A stretch of 64,000 nt of DNA from Arenicellales bacterium. Its GTDB lineage: Bacteria; Pseudomonadota; Gammaproteobacteria; Arenicellales; JAHEKD01. The notes beneath the pieces are model-generated. The model saw nothing but the letters and a program-made list of their open reading frames with translations, did no database searches and was not told where the DNA came from. The translations under genes were made by a program, and so were the position numbers. The stretch is taken from contig JANQSD010000005.1 in assembly GCA_028284225.1 (NCBI GenBank), forward strand, positions 93,958 to 157,957. Reading direction: 5' to 3'. Of this stretch, positions 26,148 to 34,389 are shown in pieces; the first letter of the stretch is position 1; each line of letters begins with the position of its first letter.

Positions 26148-26900
26148 ATGATTGACCTAAGTCACCAAGATAATATCGCGATTATCAAAATGAATCGTCT
26201 ACCTGCCAATGCGATCGATGCAGATTTTTTAATCCAGCTTGGAGAGACATTAAAAGCGCAAATAGAATCAGAATCAACAGCCATTATTTTGACGGGTACG
26301 AGTAATATTTTTTCTGCCGGTGTGGATTTGGTTAAGCTGTTAAAAGGCGGTACAGACTATATTCGCGAATTCCTGCTCAATCTCCAGCAGATGCTTGATA
26401 CGTTGTTTTTTTGTCCCAAGCCGGTCGTGGCTGCGATTAACGGTCATGCCATTGCTGGAGGTTGTGTAATAGCTTGTTGTGCCGATAACCGCATAATGGT
26501 TAATGGTAAAGGCAGAATCGGGGTGCCTGAATTACGGGTTGGGGTACCGTTTCCAGTTATTATCATGGAGTTAATGCGAGCCAAGGTTAACAGCGCTTGT
26601 TTTGAAGAAATCATGCTTGAAGGCGCGACTTATTCTTGTCAAGACGCTTTGCAAAGAGGGCTTGTAGACCAAATTGTTGAGCAAGATTCACTGATGGATA
26701 CGGCGTTAAAATCAGCCCAATCATTGGCTTCAATCAGGCCGGAAATCTATGCGTTGACTAAATTACAAATTCGACAGTCGGTACGCGAAGCGATTGATGC
26801 ACACGACAAATTACATGGTGATGAGATTAAAACACTATGGGAATCGGCTGAAACCCAACAGGCGATAAAAGACTACATGGAAAAAACCTTCAAGAAATGA
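26148..26900 (+). CDS. Enoyl-CoA hydratase/isomerase family protein
   Basis: A 250-residue crotonase. FSAGVDLVKLLKGG supplies the first oxyanion-hole residue and INGHAIAGGCVIACCADNRIM the second; IGVPELRVGVPFP follows. The catalytic Glu positions of hydratases correspond to FEEIMLEGATYS and need alignment to check. It is 23 bases downstream of the MocR gene and probably co-transcribed. Whether it acts in the same pathway as the TRAP operon or in fatty-acid-like degradation is not known. Confidence 0.85.
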   Translation: MIDLSHQDNIAIIKMNRLPANAIDADFLIQLGETLKAQIESESTAIILTGTSNIFSAGVDLVKLLKGGTDYIREFLLNLQQMLDTLFFCPKPVVAAINGHAIAGGCVIACCADNRIMVNGKGRIGVPELRVGVPFPVIIMELMRAKVNSACFEEIMLEGATYSCQDALQRGLVDQIVEQDSLMDTALKSAQSLASIRPEIYALTKLQIRQSVREAIDAHDKLHGDEIKTLWESAETQQAIKDYMEKTFKK

Positions 26901-26990
26901 CAGAAAGGGTAACTTTCAACAACTATTCATTTCTGTCATCCTGAGCTGTCCCTACCTTCGTGAGGACAGGCTACGAAGCGTGAGGATCTC
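26897..26990. repeat. Hairpin and GTCATCC-type repeat after the enoyl-CoA hydratase gene
   Basis: ATGACAGAAA (26897-26906, containing the TGA stop) and TTTCTGTCAT (26930-26939) form a perfect 10-bp inverted repeat. It merges with a copy of the GTCATCC...GAGGATCTCC repeat (26935-26990) also seen at 4178. The gap between the convergent genes may be terminated here. Confidence 0.55.
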
Positions 26991-27017
26991 CCAATCGCTG
27001 TTCGGGCTTTAAAAAAA

Positions 27018-28103
27018 CTAACTAATTGCAGGCGGAATCAAAACAAAATTTCCCACGTGTTTTTTCTCTAAAAATTCCTGTTGTGCCTGAACAATTTGAT
27101 CTAAGGGAAAAGTTTTGGCCAGCAGCGGCTTGATTTCACCGCGTTCAATATATGAAATCAGATTAGGAAATACCGGCTCATCCCAGGCCGTGCAACCAAT
27201 CAGATTAATATCTTTTAAATAAAAATCGCGCATATCCAGGTTCACAATCGGACCGGCAATAGCGCCCGAGGATGCATAGCGGCCACCACGCTTTAATACT
27301 TTTAACATAGCAGGGAAATTGGGGCCGGCTACATTGTCAATCACCACATCAACAGATTTTTCACCTAGCTCGGCGATAATATCATCGTCGCGAGACAATA
27401 TCTGATCAGCGCCTATATTTTTAATGGCCCCGAATTTTGACTTACTGGCAATGGCGGTGACTTTGGCACCACGACGTTTAACCAGCTGAATCGTTGCCGA
27501 GCCAACCCCGCCGGAAGCACCCGTGATTAACACATGGTCATGTTCATTGACTTGTGCCCGATGGACCATATTTTCAGAAGTGCCATAGGCACAAGGTATA
27601 GTCGCCAGCTCAGCATCGCTCCAGTCGCAGTCAACAGGGAAAACTTCAGCGGCCGGCACTTTCACATACTGGGCAAAAGCACCATCAAAATCAGAGGCCA
27701 TCCAGATATTCTCCAATGAATCAAAGCCGTCAGCGCGCATACAAGCCCGCACTAATACTCGCTGATTGATCAAAGCTTGATCATCACTCGATTCAACCTT
27801 AACCACACGACCACAACAATCTGTACCCTGGATAAACGGAAAAGGGGTGGCTTTATTCCAGCCGCCATCGGTTTTGTGAGTGGCCTGCTGTTGCTGTTCA
27901 TCTGAAGTCGATTCAGTGCTGCTCTCAACTGTTGACGAATACCAGCCCAGGCGGGTATTAATTTCTGTGTTATTTACCCCTGCAGCTAATACATTAATAA
28001 GTACCTCACCCTGTTCTAATGTTGGAACAGGCATTTCTTTATAGACCAGCTTGTCATATCCGCCGTTGCCGGTGGTGACCACGGCCATCATTGTTGTAGT
28101 CAT
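27018..28103 (-). CDS. Zinc-type alcohol dehydrogenase-like / quinone oxidoreductase (MDR family)
   Basis: About 361 residues. The N-terminal GroES-like domain has GEVLINVLAAGVNNTEIN and FIQGTDCCGRVVKV, then the Rossmann motif LITGASGGVGSATIQLVKRRGA. A Ser/Thr/Gln-rich insertion (about residues 56-80) interrupts the catalytic domain and is unusual. Canonical structural-zinc cysteines are not evident, so a quinone-reductase-like enzyme is as likely as an alcohol dehydrogenase. The ATG at 28103 overlaps the methyltransferase stop (ATGA); a longer reading frame to 28124 would overlap more and is less likely. Confidence 0.8.
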   Translation of the reverse strand: MTTTMMAVVTTGNGGYDKLVYKEMPVPTLEQGEVLINVLAAGVNNTEINTRLGWYSSTVESSTESTSDEQQQQATHKTDGGWNKATPFPFIQGTDCCGRVVKVESSDDQALINQRVLVRACMRADGFDSLENIWMASDFDGAFAQYVKVPAAEVFPVDCDWSDAELATIPCAYGTSENMVHRAQVNEHDHVLITGASGGVGSATIQLVKRRGAKVTAIASKSKFGAIKNIGADQILSRDDDIIAELGEKSVDVVIDNVAGPNFPAMLKVLKRGGRYASSGAIAGPIVNLDMRDFYLKDINLIGCTAWDEPVFPNLISYIERGEIKPLLAKTFPLDQIVQAQQEFLEKKHVGNFVLIPPAIS

Positions 28104-28762
28104 GACAACACCACATAAGCCCAATAGTGCGCTGGGCTATCGTCAGTGTAAGGCCGGTCTTTATCGACATTGAGTAATTTGATTTTGTTATCCTTTTCGA
28201 GTTGATCGCTGACTTGCTGATAATTGGTTGAATCATAATAGGCGAGTCGGGTACTGACCAAAATCAAACCGCCTGATCGAGTCATGTCAATTAGCTGATT
28301 TAATGCTTCAGGATCCACATGACCGGGGGTAAACACGCCCACACTCATACTGACATCATAGCGGTCTCTCCAATCAGGATTGATAGGCTGATTGATATCA
28401 ATATCAGCGGTCAGTTCGTTATAAATGTCGAGCTTATCTGCTTGTTGTACCATCTCTAAAGAAATATCGCAGCCGTCAACGTTGCTATAGCCATGGTCAG
28501 CCAGTTTTTTCCCCATCAAGCCGGTTCCGCAACCAATATCCATAATGCGAATAGATTTATCATTTACGTCGACAGTTAAATACTCTGAGTCAGGTAAACG
28601 GGTAAATAAATCATATGTGCTTTGACAAGCTGAGTAGTGAATGCCTGATGTATCCTTATCATAATTTTCAGCCCAGTCAGCATAAAACTCCTTGATGGCT
28701 TGCTCATCACCGTCTAGCTGAAAAGCTTCTTTAACCCTAGGATGGCGTTTGTCGTTGCTCAT
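28100..28762 (-). CDS. Class I SAM-dependent methyltransferase
   Basis: A 220-residue methyltransferase. Motif I is IMDIGCGTGLMGKKL (about 73-87), VDGCDISLEMVQQA is motif post-I, and YDVSMSVGVFTPGHVDPEALNQL motif II/III, as in UbiE/TPMT-like small-molecule enzymes. It is translationally coupled to the oxidoreductase downstream. The substrate is unknown. Confidence 0.85.
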   Translation of the reverse strand: MSNDKRHPRVKEAFQLDGDEQAIKEFYADWAENYDKDTSGIHYSACQSTYDLFTRLPDSEYLTVDVNDKSIRIMDIGCGTGLMGKKLADHGYSNVDGCDISLEMVQQADKLDIYNELTADIDINQPINPDWRDRYDVSMSVGVFTPGHVDPEALNQLIDMTRSGGLILVSTRLAYYDSTNYQQVSDQLEKDNKIKLLNVDKDRPYTDDSPAHYWAYVVLS

Positions 28763-28809
28763 GATATTTCCTCTTTGTTGAAGAAATAATACACGATTTA
28801 TGAGTGAGT

Positions 28810-29271
28810 TTAGTTCACTTTCTCTGCCCCTTTATAAATGGATAAAGGGATAACGTTCCCGTTTTCATCGAATCCCTGAACTACATACGGTTTTGGCTCT
28901 CTACCTTGCTCCATACCCAGTGATTCGCCTGGCATGCCGGGCACCGCGATGCCTTTGAGATCAGGCTTGGTTTGGAGCAGTTCATCAATGGCCTCAAGTG
29001 GTACATGACCTTCCACTACGTATCCATCAACAATTGCAGTATGGCAAGCGCCGAGATGAGCAGGCAGGCCAAAATTGAGTTTGGTCATATTAAGTTGTTC
29101 AGGGTCCTGGTTGTGCACGGTGACTGTATGGCCCGCCTCTTCCAGGGCATCCACCCATTTTTGACAACAACCGCAGACAGGTGATTTGAATACTTCGAAT
29201 TCAGCAGCATTCACACCAATACTAATGGCTAAATAAGTCAGCAGCATAGCTATATTTTTCATGTTTATCAT
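28810..29271 (-). CDS. DUF411 exported metal-binding protein
   Basis: About 153 residues with a signal peptide (MKNIAMLLTYLAISIGVNA) and a mature domain starting with FEVFKSPVCGCCQKWVDALEEAG, then HLGACHTAIVDGYVVEGHVP and AVPGMPGESLGME, the DUF411 signature with Cys, Met and His ligands. DUF411 proteins are linked to copper handling. ATGs at 29271 and 29262 are both possible; neither has a good ribosome site, but the upstream 46-residue reading frame ends at 29277, so translation may be coupled. Expression is probably driven by the MerR-type promoter at 29425-29455. Confidence 0.85.
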   Translation of the reverse strand: MINMKNIAMLLTYLAISIGVNAAEFEVFKSPVCGCCQKWVDALEEAGHTVTVHNQDPEQLNMTKLNFGLPAHLGACHTAIVDGYVVEGHVPLEAIDELLQTKPDLKGIAVPGMPGESLGMEQGREPKPYVVQGFDENGNVIPLSIYKGAEKVN

Positions 29272-29276
29272 TTTAA

Positions 29277-29417
29277 TCAGCAAAAGCTTATTTTACCAAC
29301 CATACCGGATTGATAATGGCCAGGGTCATGCCAAAAGCCGGATACGCTGTTTGTGGTTACATTTTCAGTATTAACTGAGGGGTGACAGCAATGATGATTT
29401 TGTTCAATATTTTCCAT
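29277..29417 (-). CDS. Candidate 46-aa Cys/His-rich micropeptide
   Basis: A short open frame directly downstream of a MerR-type promoter and directly upstream of the DUF411 gene. Residues 8-12 are HHCCH, with H30, H34 and a terminal C46 (FWHDPGHYQSG, GKISFC). Such clusters bind Cu, Zn or similar ions. The ATG at 29417 is within one or two bases of the predicted transcription start, implying a leaderless message. No homologue is recognised. It could instead be a decayed gene or a metal-responsive leader peptide that couples to DUF411 translation. Confidence 0.45.
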   Translation of the reverse strand: MENIEQNHHCCHPSVNTENVTTNSVSGFWHDPGHYQSGMVGKISFC

Positions 29418-29424
29418 AACAGTT

Positions 29425-29455
29425 ATAATAATTGCTGTAATCATTACAGGGTCAA
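29425..29455 (-). promoter_or_regulatory. MerR-type promoter and operator with 19-base spacer
   Basis: Read leftwards, TTGACC (29455-29450) and TATTAT (29430-29425) are 19 bases apart, the long spacer of MerR-activated promoters. The spacer holds the perfect palindrome CTGTAATCATTACAG (29435-29449). The divergent MerR gene has its own TTGTTC (29400-29405) and perfect TATAAT (29424-29429) with an 18-base spacer, overlapping the operator. Confidence 0.78.
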
Positions 29456-29458
29456 GCT

Positions 29459-29860
29459 ATGCGTATCGGTGAATTAGCGAATCAGACGGATACTTCCGTT
29501 GAATTGATTCGGTACTATGAAAAAATCGGGCTGTTTCCCAAACCGGCCAGAAGTGCCAGTGATCAGCGTATTTATAAAAATGCCCATCTTGAACAGCTTA
29601 AAGTTATCCGGCAATTGCGGGCGCTGGACTTTAGCCTCAAAGAAATTAGTTTATTGTTTGAATATCAAAACAATCCCAGGCAACATACTAAAAAAGAAGT
29701 TAAATCTCTGGTCGATAAACACGTCATCAAGCTGGACGAATTACTGAAAAACGTCACCACTACACGCGATTATCTTTTGAAACTCAAAGACCGGTGTGAT
29801 GGCAGTGAAGAATCAGCTGAACATTGTCCAATTCTGGAAGATTTAGTGATTAAACTTTAA
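29459..29860 (+). CDS. MerR-family metal-responsive regulator (CadR/PbrR/CueR-like)
   Basis: A 133-residue protein with the MerR winged helix (MRIGELANQTDTSVELIRYY, QRIYKNAHLEQL), a dimerisation helix from about residue 78 and a C-terminal metal loop with C113 and C123 (KDRCDGSEESAEHCPIL). The spacing resembles CadR and ZntR, but the cysteine those proteins have at about 77-79 is absent (RQHTKKEV), as in copper/silver sensors. It sits on the edge of its operator and is divergent from DUF411, so copper-group sensing is likely. The amidase gene begins immediately after its stop codon. Confidence 0.87.
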   Translation: MRIGELANQTDTSVELIRYYEKIGLFPKPARSASDQRIYKNAHLEQLKVIRQLRALDFSLKEISLLFEYQNNPRQHTKKEVKSLVDKHVIKLDELLKNVTTTRDYLLKLKDRCDGSEESAEHCPILEDLVIKL

Positions 29861-31252
29861 ATGACAGAAATTTACTATCAATCAGCTTGTGAGCAAATTC
29901 AGGCGATTCGCAATAAACAGGTTTCTTGCAAAGAACTAGTCATTGCACATCTGGATCGGATTCAAAAAGTTAATTCCCGGCTTAATGCTGTAGTGACATT
30001 AGATGCTGAACATGCGCTTGATGCAGCGATTGAAGCTGACAGGGCAATTGCACGAGGCAAAGATTTGGGGCGGTTGTATGGTGTACCCATGACAATCAAG
30101 GATTCAATCGATACTAAAGAGTTAGTATCAACCTGGGGCACAATCGGCAGAAAACATTTCAAACCGAAAGCAGATGCAACCGTGGTTAAGCGAGTCAAGC
30201 ATGCCGGTGCGATTATTTTAGGTAAAACCAATACACCTGAATTAACCCTTGGTATCCAAATGACCAATGATGTATGTGGGCCTACGTTCAATCCATATGA
30301 TCCGACCAAGTCACCTGGAGGCAGCAGTGGTGGGGCGGCAGCGATTCTGGCTGCCGGTGGAGCTGCGTTAGAACTGGGCAGTGACACCGGTGGCAGTATT
30401 CGCGAACCGGCTAATTACTGTGGGCTTTGTGGTATTAAACCGACCTTTGGCCGTGTGCCGCGAACCGGCCATGCCGGGCCATGGGAGTTGGATATATGGG
30501 ATCAATTGACCCAAATTGGGCCAATGGCACGTACTGTAGATGATCTTGAACTACTGCTGAGTATTGTTCATGGTGAGGATGCTGTAGATCCCTATGCCGT
30601 TACAAGGCCACTGGCAAATAGCGGTGATACCAGACTTGAAGATTTACGCGTTGCTTTCTATACGGAAGCTGGGGTTTTACAACCGATTGTTCAGATTCGA
30701 CAAGCTGTTTTGGAAGCCGCAAAGGTCTTACAGCAAAAATGTGGGGCAGTGAAAGAAGATTACCCGCTGGTTTTGCAGAAAACGTCAGATTTGTATATTC
30801 GTTATACCCATTCTTATCTTGAAATGTTTCTTGAAAAAACGTTGGGCCATTGCGGAACGAAAGAACCGGCACCGAACTTAAAAGGTCTTTTAGACCTAGT
30901 AAAACGTTCGAGCCAAAATTCATCCAATGAAGTGCTGCTTGAGCATAATGACTTTCGTGCACAAATGGGTGCATTTATGCAGGATTACGATATTATTATT
31001 TGCCCGGCGAGTGTCTCGACGGCCGCTGCCCATTGTGATCAAGCTACAGAATACGATCACAAGACCTGGTTTAATTTATATGCCTATAATTTAACAGGCT
31101 GGCCTGCAGCGGTTATTCCAGCAGGTATTACAGATGAGGGGTTGCCGTATGGCATTCAGATGGTCGGCAAACCCTGGCGTGAGGATGTGGTGTTGGCAGT
31201 TGCTAGATTTCTGGAGCAACATTTCGGTGGGTTTTCACCACCCGAACTATGA
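29861..31252 (+). CDS. Amidase-signature family hydrolase
   Basis: A 463-residue amidase. The Ser-cisSer-Lys triad is clear: K80 (GVPMTIKDSID), S155 (SPGGSSGGAA) and S179 (GSDTGGSIREP). The C-terminus (GWPAAVIPAGITDEGLPYGIQMVG) is also typical. The substrate is unknown; GatA is unlikely because no gatB/C neighbours exist and the specificity loop differs. The ATG directly follows the MerR stop (TAA-ATG), so it is co-transcribed with the regulator, an unusual pairing. It converges on the multicopper oxidase gene. Confidence 0.87.
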   Translation: MTEIYYQSACEQIQAIRNKQVSCKELVIAHLDRIQKVNSRLNAVVTLDAEHALDAAIEADRAIARGKDLGRLYGVPMTIKDSIDTKELVSTWGTIGRKHFKPKADATVVKRVKHAGAIILGKTNTPELTLGIQMTNDVCGPTFNPYDPTKSPGGSSGGAAAILAAGGAALELGSDTGGSIREPANYCGLCGIKPTFGRVPRTGHAGPWELDIWDQLTQIGPMARTVDDLELLLSIVHGEDAVDPYAVTRPLANSGDTRLEDLRVAFYTEAGVLQPIVQIRQAVLEAAKVLQQKCGAVKEDYPLVLQKTSDLYIRYTHSYLEMFLEKTLGHCGTKEPAPNLKGLLDLVKRSSQNSSNEVLLEHNDFRAQMGAFMQDYDIIICPASVSTAAAHCDQATEYDHKTWFNLYAYNLTGWPAAVIPAGITDEGLPYGIQMVGKPWREDVVLAVARFLEQHFGGFSPPEL

Positions 31253-31259
31253 CCATGAC

Positions 31260-32672
31260 TTAGACAACATGTATGATGCTGCTCATACCACTGACTTGAT
31301 GCTCAAGCACATGGCAATGGAACATCCAGTCTCCGGGATTATCCGCTACAAAAGCGATTTCAACTGATTCATTCGACCAGACCATGACAGTATCCTGCCA
31401 GGTCTGAAAAGGATCAGGTTGACCATTACGACTTAGCACCCTAAAGGCATGACCGTGCAAGTGCATAGGATGGTCGAAGACGCTATTATTAGTCAAGATT
31501 AGCTTGCAGGTTTGACCGCGTTTTAACGTCATTATGGGTTCCATTGAGTGGCCAACGCCTACTCGCTCGTTCATGGCCCACATCATGCCTTGTGCAGCAA
31601 GCTCTCGTATTGATTGCCACTGATCATTAATTTTAGCTCGTCTCATACCACCCATAGCACCGCCTGCCAGTTCAATATGCTGCTTAACGGCATTGTTTAG
31701 ATCTGGCTCGGGCATGGAATTAGCTGCCAGTGCAATGGCTGAGTCCAAAGGTTCAGTACGAATTGCAGGTTTATCAGAATAAGACAGTTTGAATACCTCA
31801 GGGCGTTCGTTCCCATAAGCCTGATCGTTAACTATGATTTGAGTGTTGGGCTCTGCCATCATATCGATTACCAAATCCATGCGCATGGCTGCTGCAAGAA
31901 TAACCAATCCGTCGTCCGGTTGATGGGGTGAAACCGGGTGTCCGTCGATTGCAATAACCCGGGCATCAATTGAGGAGAAGTCCAGAACAAACGTTCTGGC
32001 ATTAGACGCATTGATTAATCTTATTCTTAAACGTTCACCACTATTAATCTCGAATTTGGGTGTTATTCGCCCATTTACAGTAATCGTATTACCAATTCGT
32101 CCAGCGTGGGATTTATCATGCCGATTAGAGAAATTATCCTGAATTTGAAATTCCTCATCCAAGCGCCAATCATCCAAAATCATCACAAGCTCTCTATCGA
32201 TTTGTATGGGTTCAGCTTCTTCGATAATTAACGCGCCATACAACCCTCGGCCGATTTGTTCAGAGCTATTAAAATGTGGGTGATACCAGTATGTACCGGC
32301 ATCCGGCAGGTCAAACTCATAAATATAAGATTCACCATTTTCTATGGCTTGTTGAGTGAGTCCCGGTACACCGTCCATGCTGTTGGGTAATCGTATACCA
32401 TGACAATGTAACGTAGTGGCCTGATCAAGTGCATTGCTGACATGGATTTGTAGTGTTTCACCTTGTTTAGCGCGAATCTCCGGTCCGGGTAATCGATTGT
32501 TGTAACACCATAGTGAAGAACGAGGATAAGGTGCGCCCATAAAATAGCCGGTTCCTGAGCCGGAGTTCAAATAATAAGTTCTAACAAAGTTTTGTTGCGC
32601 AATGCTGCTAGGCGGCAAAATACCGGTGCATAAGGTTAATAAACCGGATGACAAAAACGAACGTCTGTCCAT
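31260..32672 (-). CDS. Multicopper oxidase, Tat-exported
   Basis: A 470-residue three-domain oxidase. The N-terminus MDRRSFLSSGLL is a twin-arginine signal. Copper ligands are H89/H91 (TLHCHG), H131/H133 (WYHPHF), the HPMHLHGH block and the C-terminal HCHVLEHQVSGM with T1 Cys453, His458 and axial Met463. There is no long Met-rich segment as in CueO, though a GGAMGGMRRAK stretch near residue 340 may do a similar job. A periplasmic cuprous oxidase or laccase role fits the copper-type MerR/DUF411 locus nearby. Confidence 0.9.
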   Translation of the reverse strand: MDRRSFLSSGLLTLCTGILPPSSIAQQNFVRTYYLNSGSGTGYFMGAPYPRSSLWCYNNRLPGPEIRAKQGETLQIHVSNALDQATTLHCHGIRLPNSMDGVPGLTQQAIENGESYIYEFDLPDAGTYWYHPHFNSSEQIGRGLYGALIIEEAEPIQIDRELVMILDDWRLDEEFQIQDNFSNRHDKSHAGRIGNTITVNGRITPKFEINSGERLRIRLINASNARTFVLDFSSIDARVIAIDGHPVSPHQPDDGLVILAAAMRMDLVIDMMAEPNTQIIVNDQAYGNERPEVFKLSYSDKPAIRTEPLDSAIALAANSMPEPDLNNAVKQHIELAGGAMGGMRRAKINDQWQSIRELAAQGMMWAMNERVGVGHSMEPIMTLKRGQTCKLILTNNSVFDHPMHLHGHAFRVLSRNGQPDPFQTWQDTVMVWSNESVEIAFVADNPGDWMFHCHVLEHQVSGMSSIIHVV

Positions 32673-32777
32673 GATGTGTGTAAAAGTTCTTAAAGTCGAA
32701 ATTTAAATGACTATGTTCTTTATAAGCTACAAAATCTAAGGTTAAATAAGACTTTACCATATCCTTGATTTAGCACA

Positions 32778-34361
32778 TTGCAACAGATTCAATTCGACAA
32801 TCAGTTTTTCAATCACTTACCCGCAGATCCGGAGAATAAAAACTTTATTCGCCAAGTGCATGAAGCCTGTTACTCAAGCGTTAAGCCGGTCATTGTCAGC
32901 AGGCCTGAGTTAGTCGCCTATTCTCAAGAAGTGGCTGAAATGCTGGGTTTTGATCAGACGTTTTGTCAGTCCGATGATTTTGTACAAATATTCTCCGGCA
33001 ATAAACAGCTTGACGGCATGCAACCTTATGCCATGTGCTACGGTGGCCATCAATTCGGCAATTGGGCAGGTCAACTGGGTGATGGTCGCGCCATTAATCT
33101 GGGTGAGTTAGTTAACTCGAAAGGTGAGCGATTTACATTACAACTAAAGGGAGCCGGCCCGACGCCTTATTCCAGATCAGCAGATGGGTTAGCTGTCTTG
33201 CGATCCTCAATTCGTGAATTTCTATGTTCTGAAGCCATGCATCACCTGGGTATTCCGACCACTCGGGCATTAAGTGTTGTACTCACAGGTGAGCAGGTTG
33301 TTCGAGATATGTTCTACGACGGCAATCCCGAACCTGAACCGGGCGCTATAGTTTGCCGGGTTTCACCGACCTTTACCCGTTTCGGCAGCTTTGAAATTTT
33401 TACTTCGCGCGGCGAGACCGAAGTATTAAGACAGCTGGTTGATTACACTATTGCTACAGATTTTCCACACTTACCTGAGCCGGGCCCCGAGACTTATCTG
33501 GCCTGGTTTAATGAAATCTGCCAGCGAACCGCAACCCTGATGGTGCACTGGATGCGAGTTGGTTTTGTACATGGTGTGATGAATACCGATAACATGTCGA
33601 TTACTGGCCTGACTATTGATTACGGGCCTTATGGTTGGTTGGACGATTACAATCCTGACTGGACTCCTAATACCACTGATGCTCAAGGCAAACGATATCG
33701 TTACGGGCATCAGCCGCATATTGCGCAATGGAATTTATTTAAACTGGCTAATGCTTTGTATCCGTTGATCCAGCAGACTGAACCATTACAGGACATTCTT
33801 AACGACTATGCGGAATTTTATAACTCATCCTGGCAACAGATGATGGCGAGCAAACTTGGACTCACTGAATTGAAGGGCGAAACAGATGAAACTCTGATGA
33901 TGGATTTGCTCAGTACCCTTAAATTGGTCGAAACAGATATGACAATTTTCTTTCGCAAGTTGGCTCTAATCGACACTGATAATAACCAGATTAATAACGA
34001 AGAATTAATTAAACCTTTGCTGGAAGCCTACTACGTAGAAGAGCAACTGACTGACAGTTATAAATCAAAAATGATTGACTGGTTACATCGCTATAGAAAG
34101 CGCTTGTCAGAGAACAGTCTTTCTTATGCTGAACGAAAAGAGTTAATGAATTCCGTCAACCCAAAATACGTATTGCGTAATTATTTGGCTCAACAGGCTA
34201 TCGACAGCTCTACAGAAGGTGACCATTCATTAGTTAACGAATTATTAGAGGTGATGAGACGTCCTTATGACGAGCAACCGGGTAAAGAAAAGTTTGCACA
34301 AAAACGACCGGACTGGGCCCGGCACAGACCGGGGTGTTCTATGTTGTCTTGCAGTTCCTGA
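32778..34361 (+). CDS. selO: Protein adenylyltransferase SelO (YdiU family)
   Basis: A 527-residue pseudokinase-fold protein. MCYGGHQFGNWAGQLGDGRA (glycine loop), LQLKGAGPTPYSR with the catalytic Lys, FVHGVMNTDNMSITG and IDYGPYGWLDDY with the metal-binding Asp are conserved, and the protein ends in RPGCSMLSCSS, where animal SelO has selenocysteine. SelO transfers AMP to Ser/Thr/Tyr of redox proteins such as glutaredoxin. The start must be TTG 32778: an in-frame stop is at 32766 and the first ATG would delete 55 residues. It faces the glutathione reductase gene end-to-end, a fitting redox neighbour. Confidence 0.93.
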   Translation: MQQIQFDNQFFNHLPADPENKNFIRQVHEACYSSVKPVIVSRPELVAYSQEVAEMLGFDQTFCQSDDFVQIFSGNKQLDGMQPYAMCYGGHQFGNWAGQLGDGRAINLGELVNSKGERFTLQLKGAGPTPYSRSADGLAVLRSSIREFLCSEAMHHLGIPTTRALSVVLTGEQVVRDMFYDGNPEPEPGAIVCRVSPTFTRFGSFEIFTSRGETEVLRQLVDYTIATDFPHLPEPGPETYLAWFNEICQRTATLMVHWMRVGFVHGVMNTDNMSITGLTIDYGPYGWLDDYNPDWTPNTTDAQGKRYRYGHQPHIAQWNLFKLANALYPLIQQTEPLQDILNDYAEFYNSSWQQMMASKLGLTELKGETDETLMMDLLSTLKLVETDMTIFFRKLALIDTDNNQINNEELIKPLLEAYYVEEQLTDSYKSKMIDWLHRYRKRLSENSLSYAERKELMNSVNPKYVLRNYLAQQAIDSSTEGDHSLVNELLEVMRRPYDEQPGKEKFAQKRPDWARHRPGCSMLSCSS

Positions 34362-34389
34362 ATAAATAGTCAAATTTCTCCAGATGTTG

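Noticed and set aside
29861..31252. GatA subunit of Glu-tRNA amidotransferase
   Set aside because: Amidase signature is present, but there are no gatB/gatC neighbours and the gene is coupled to a MerR regulator.
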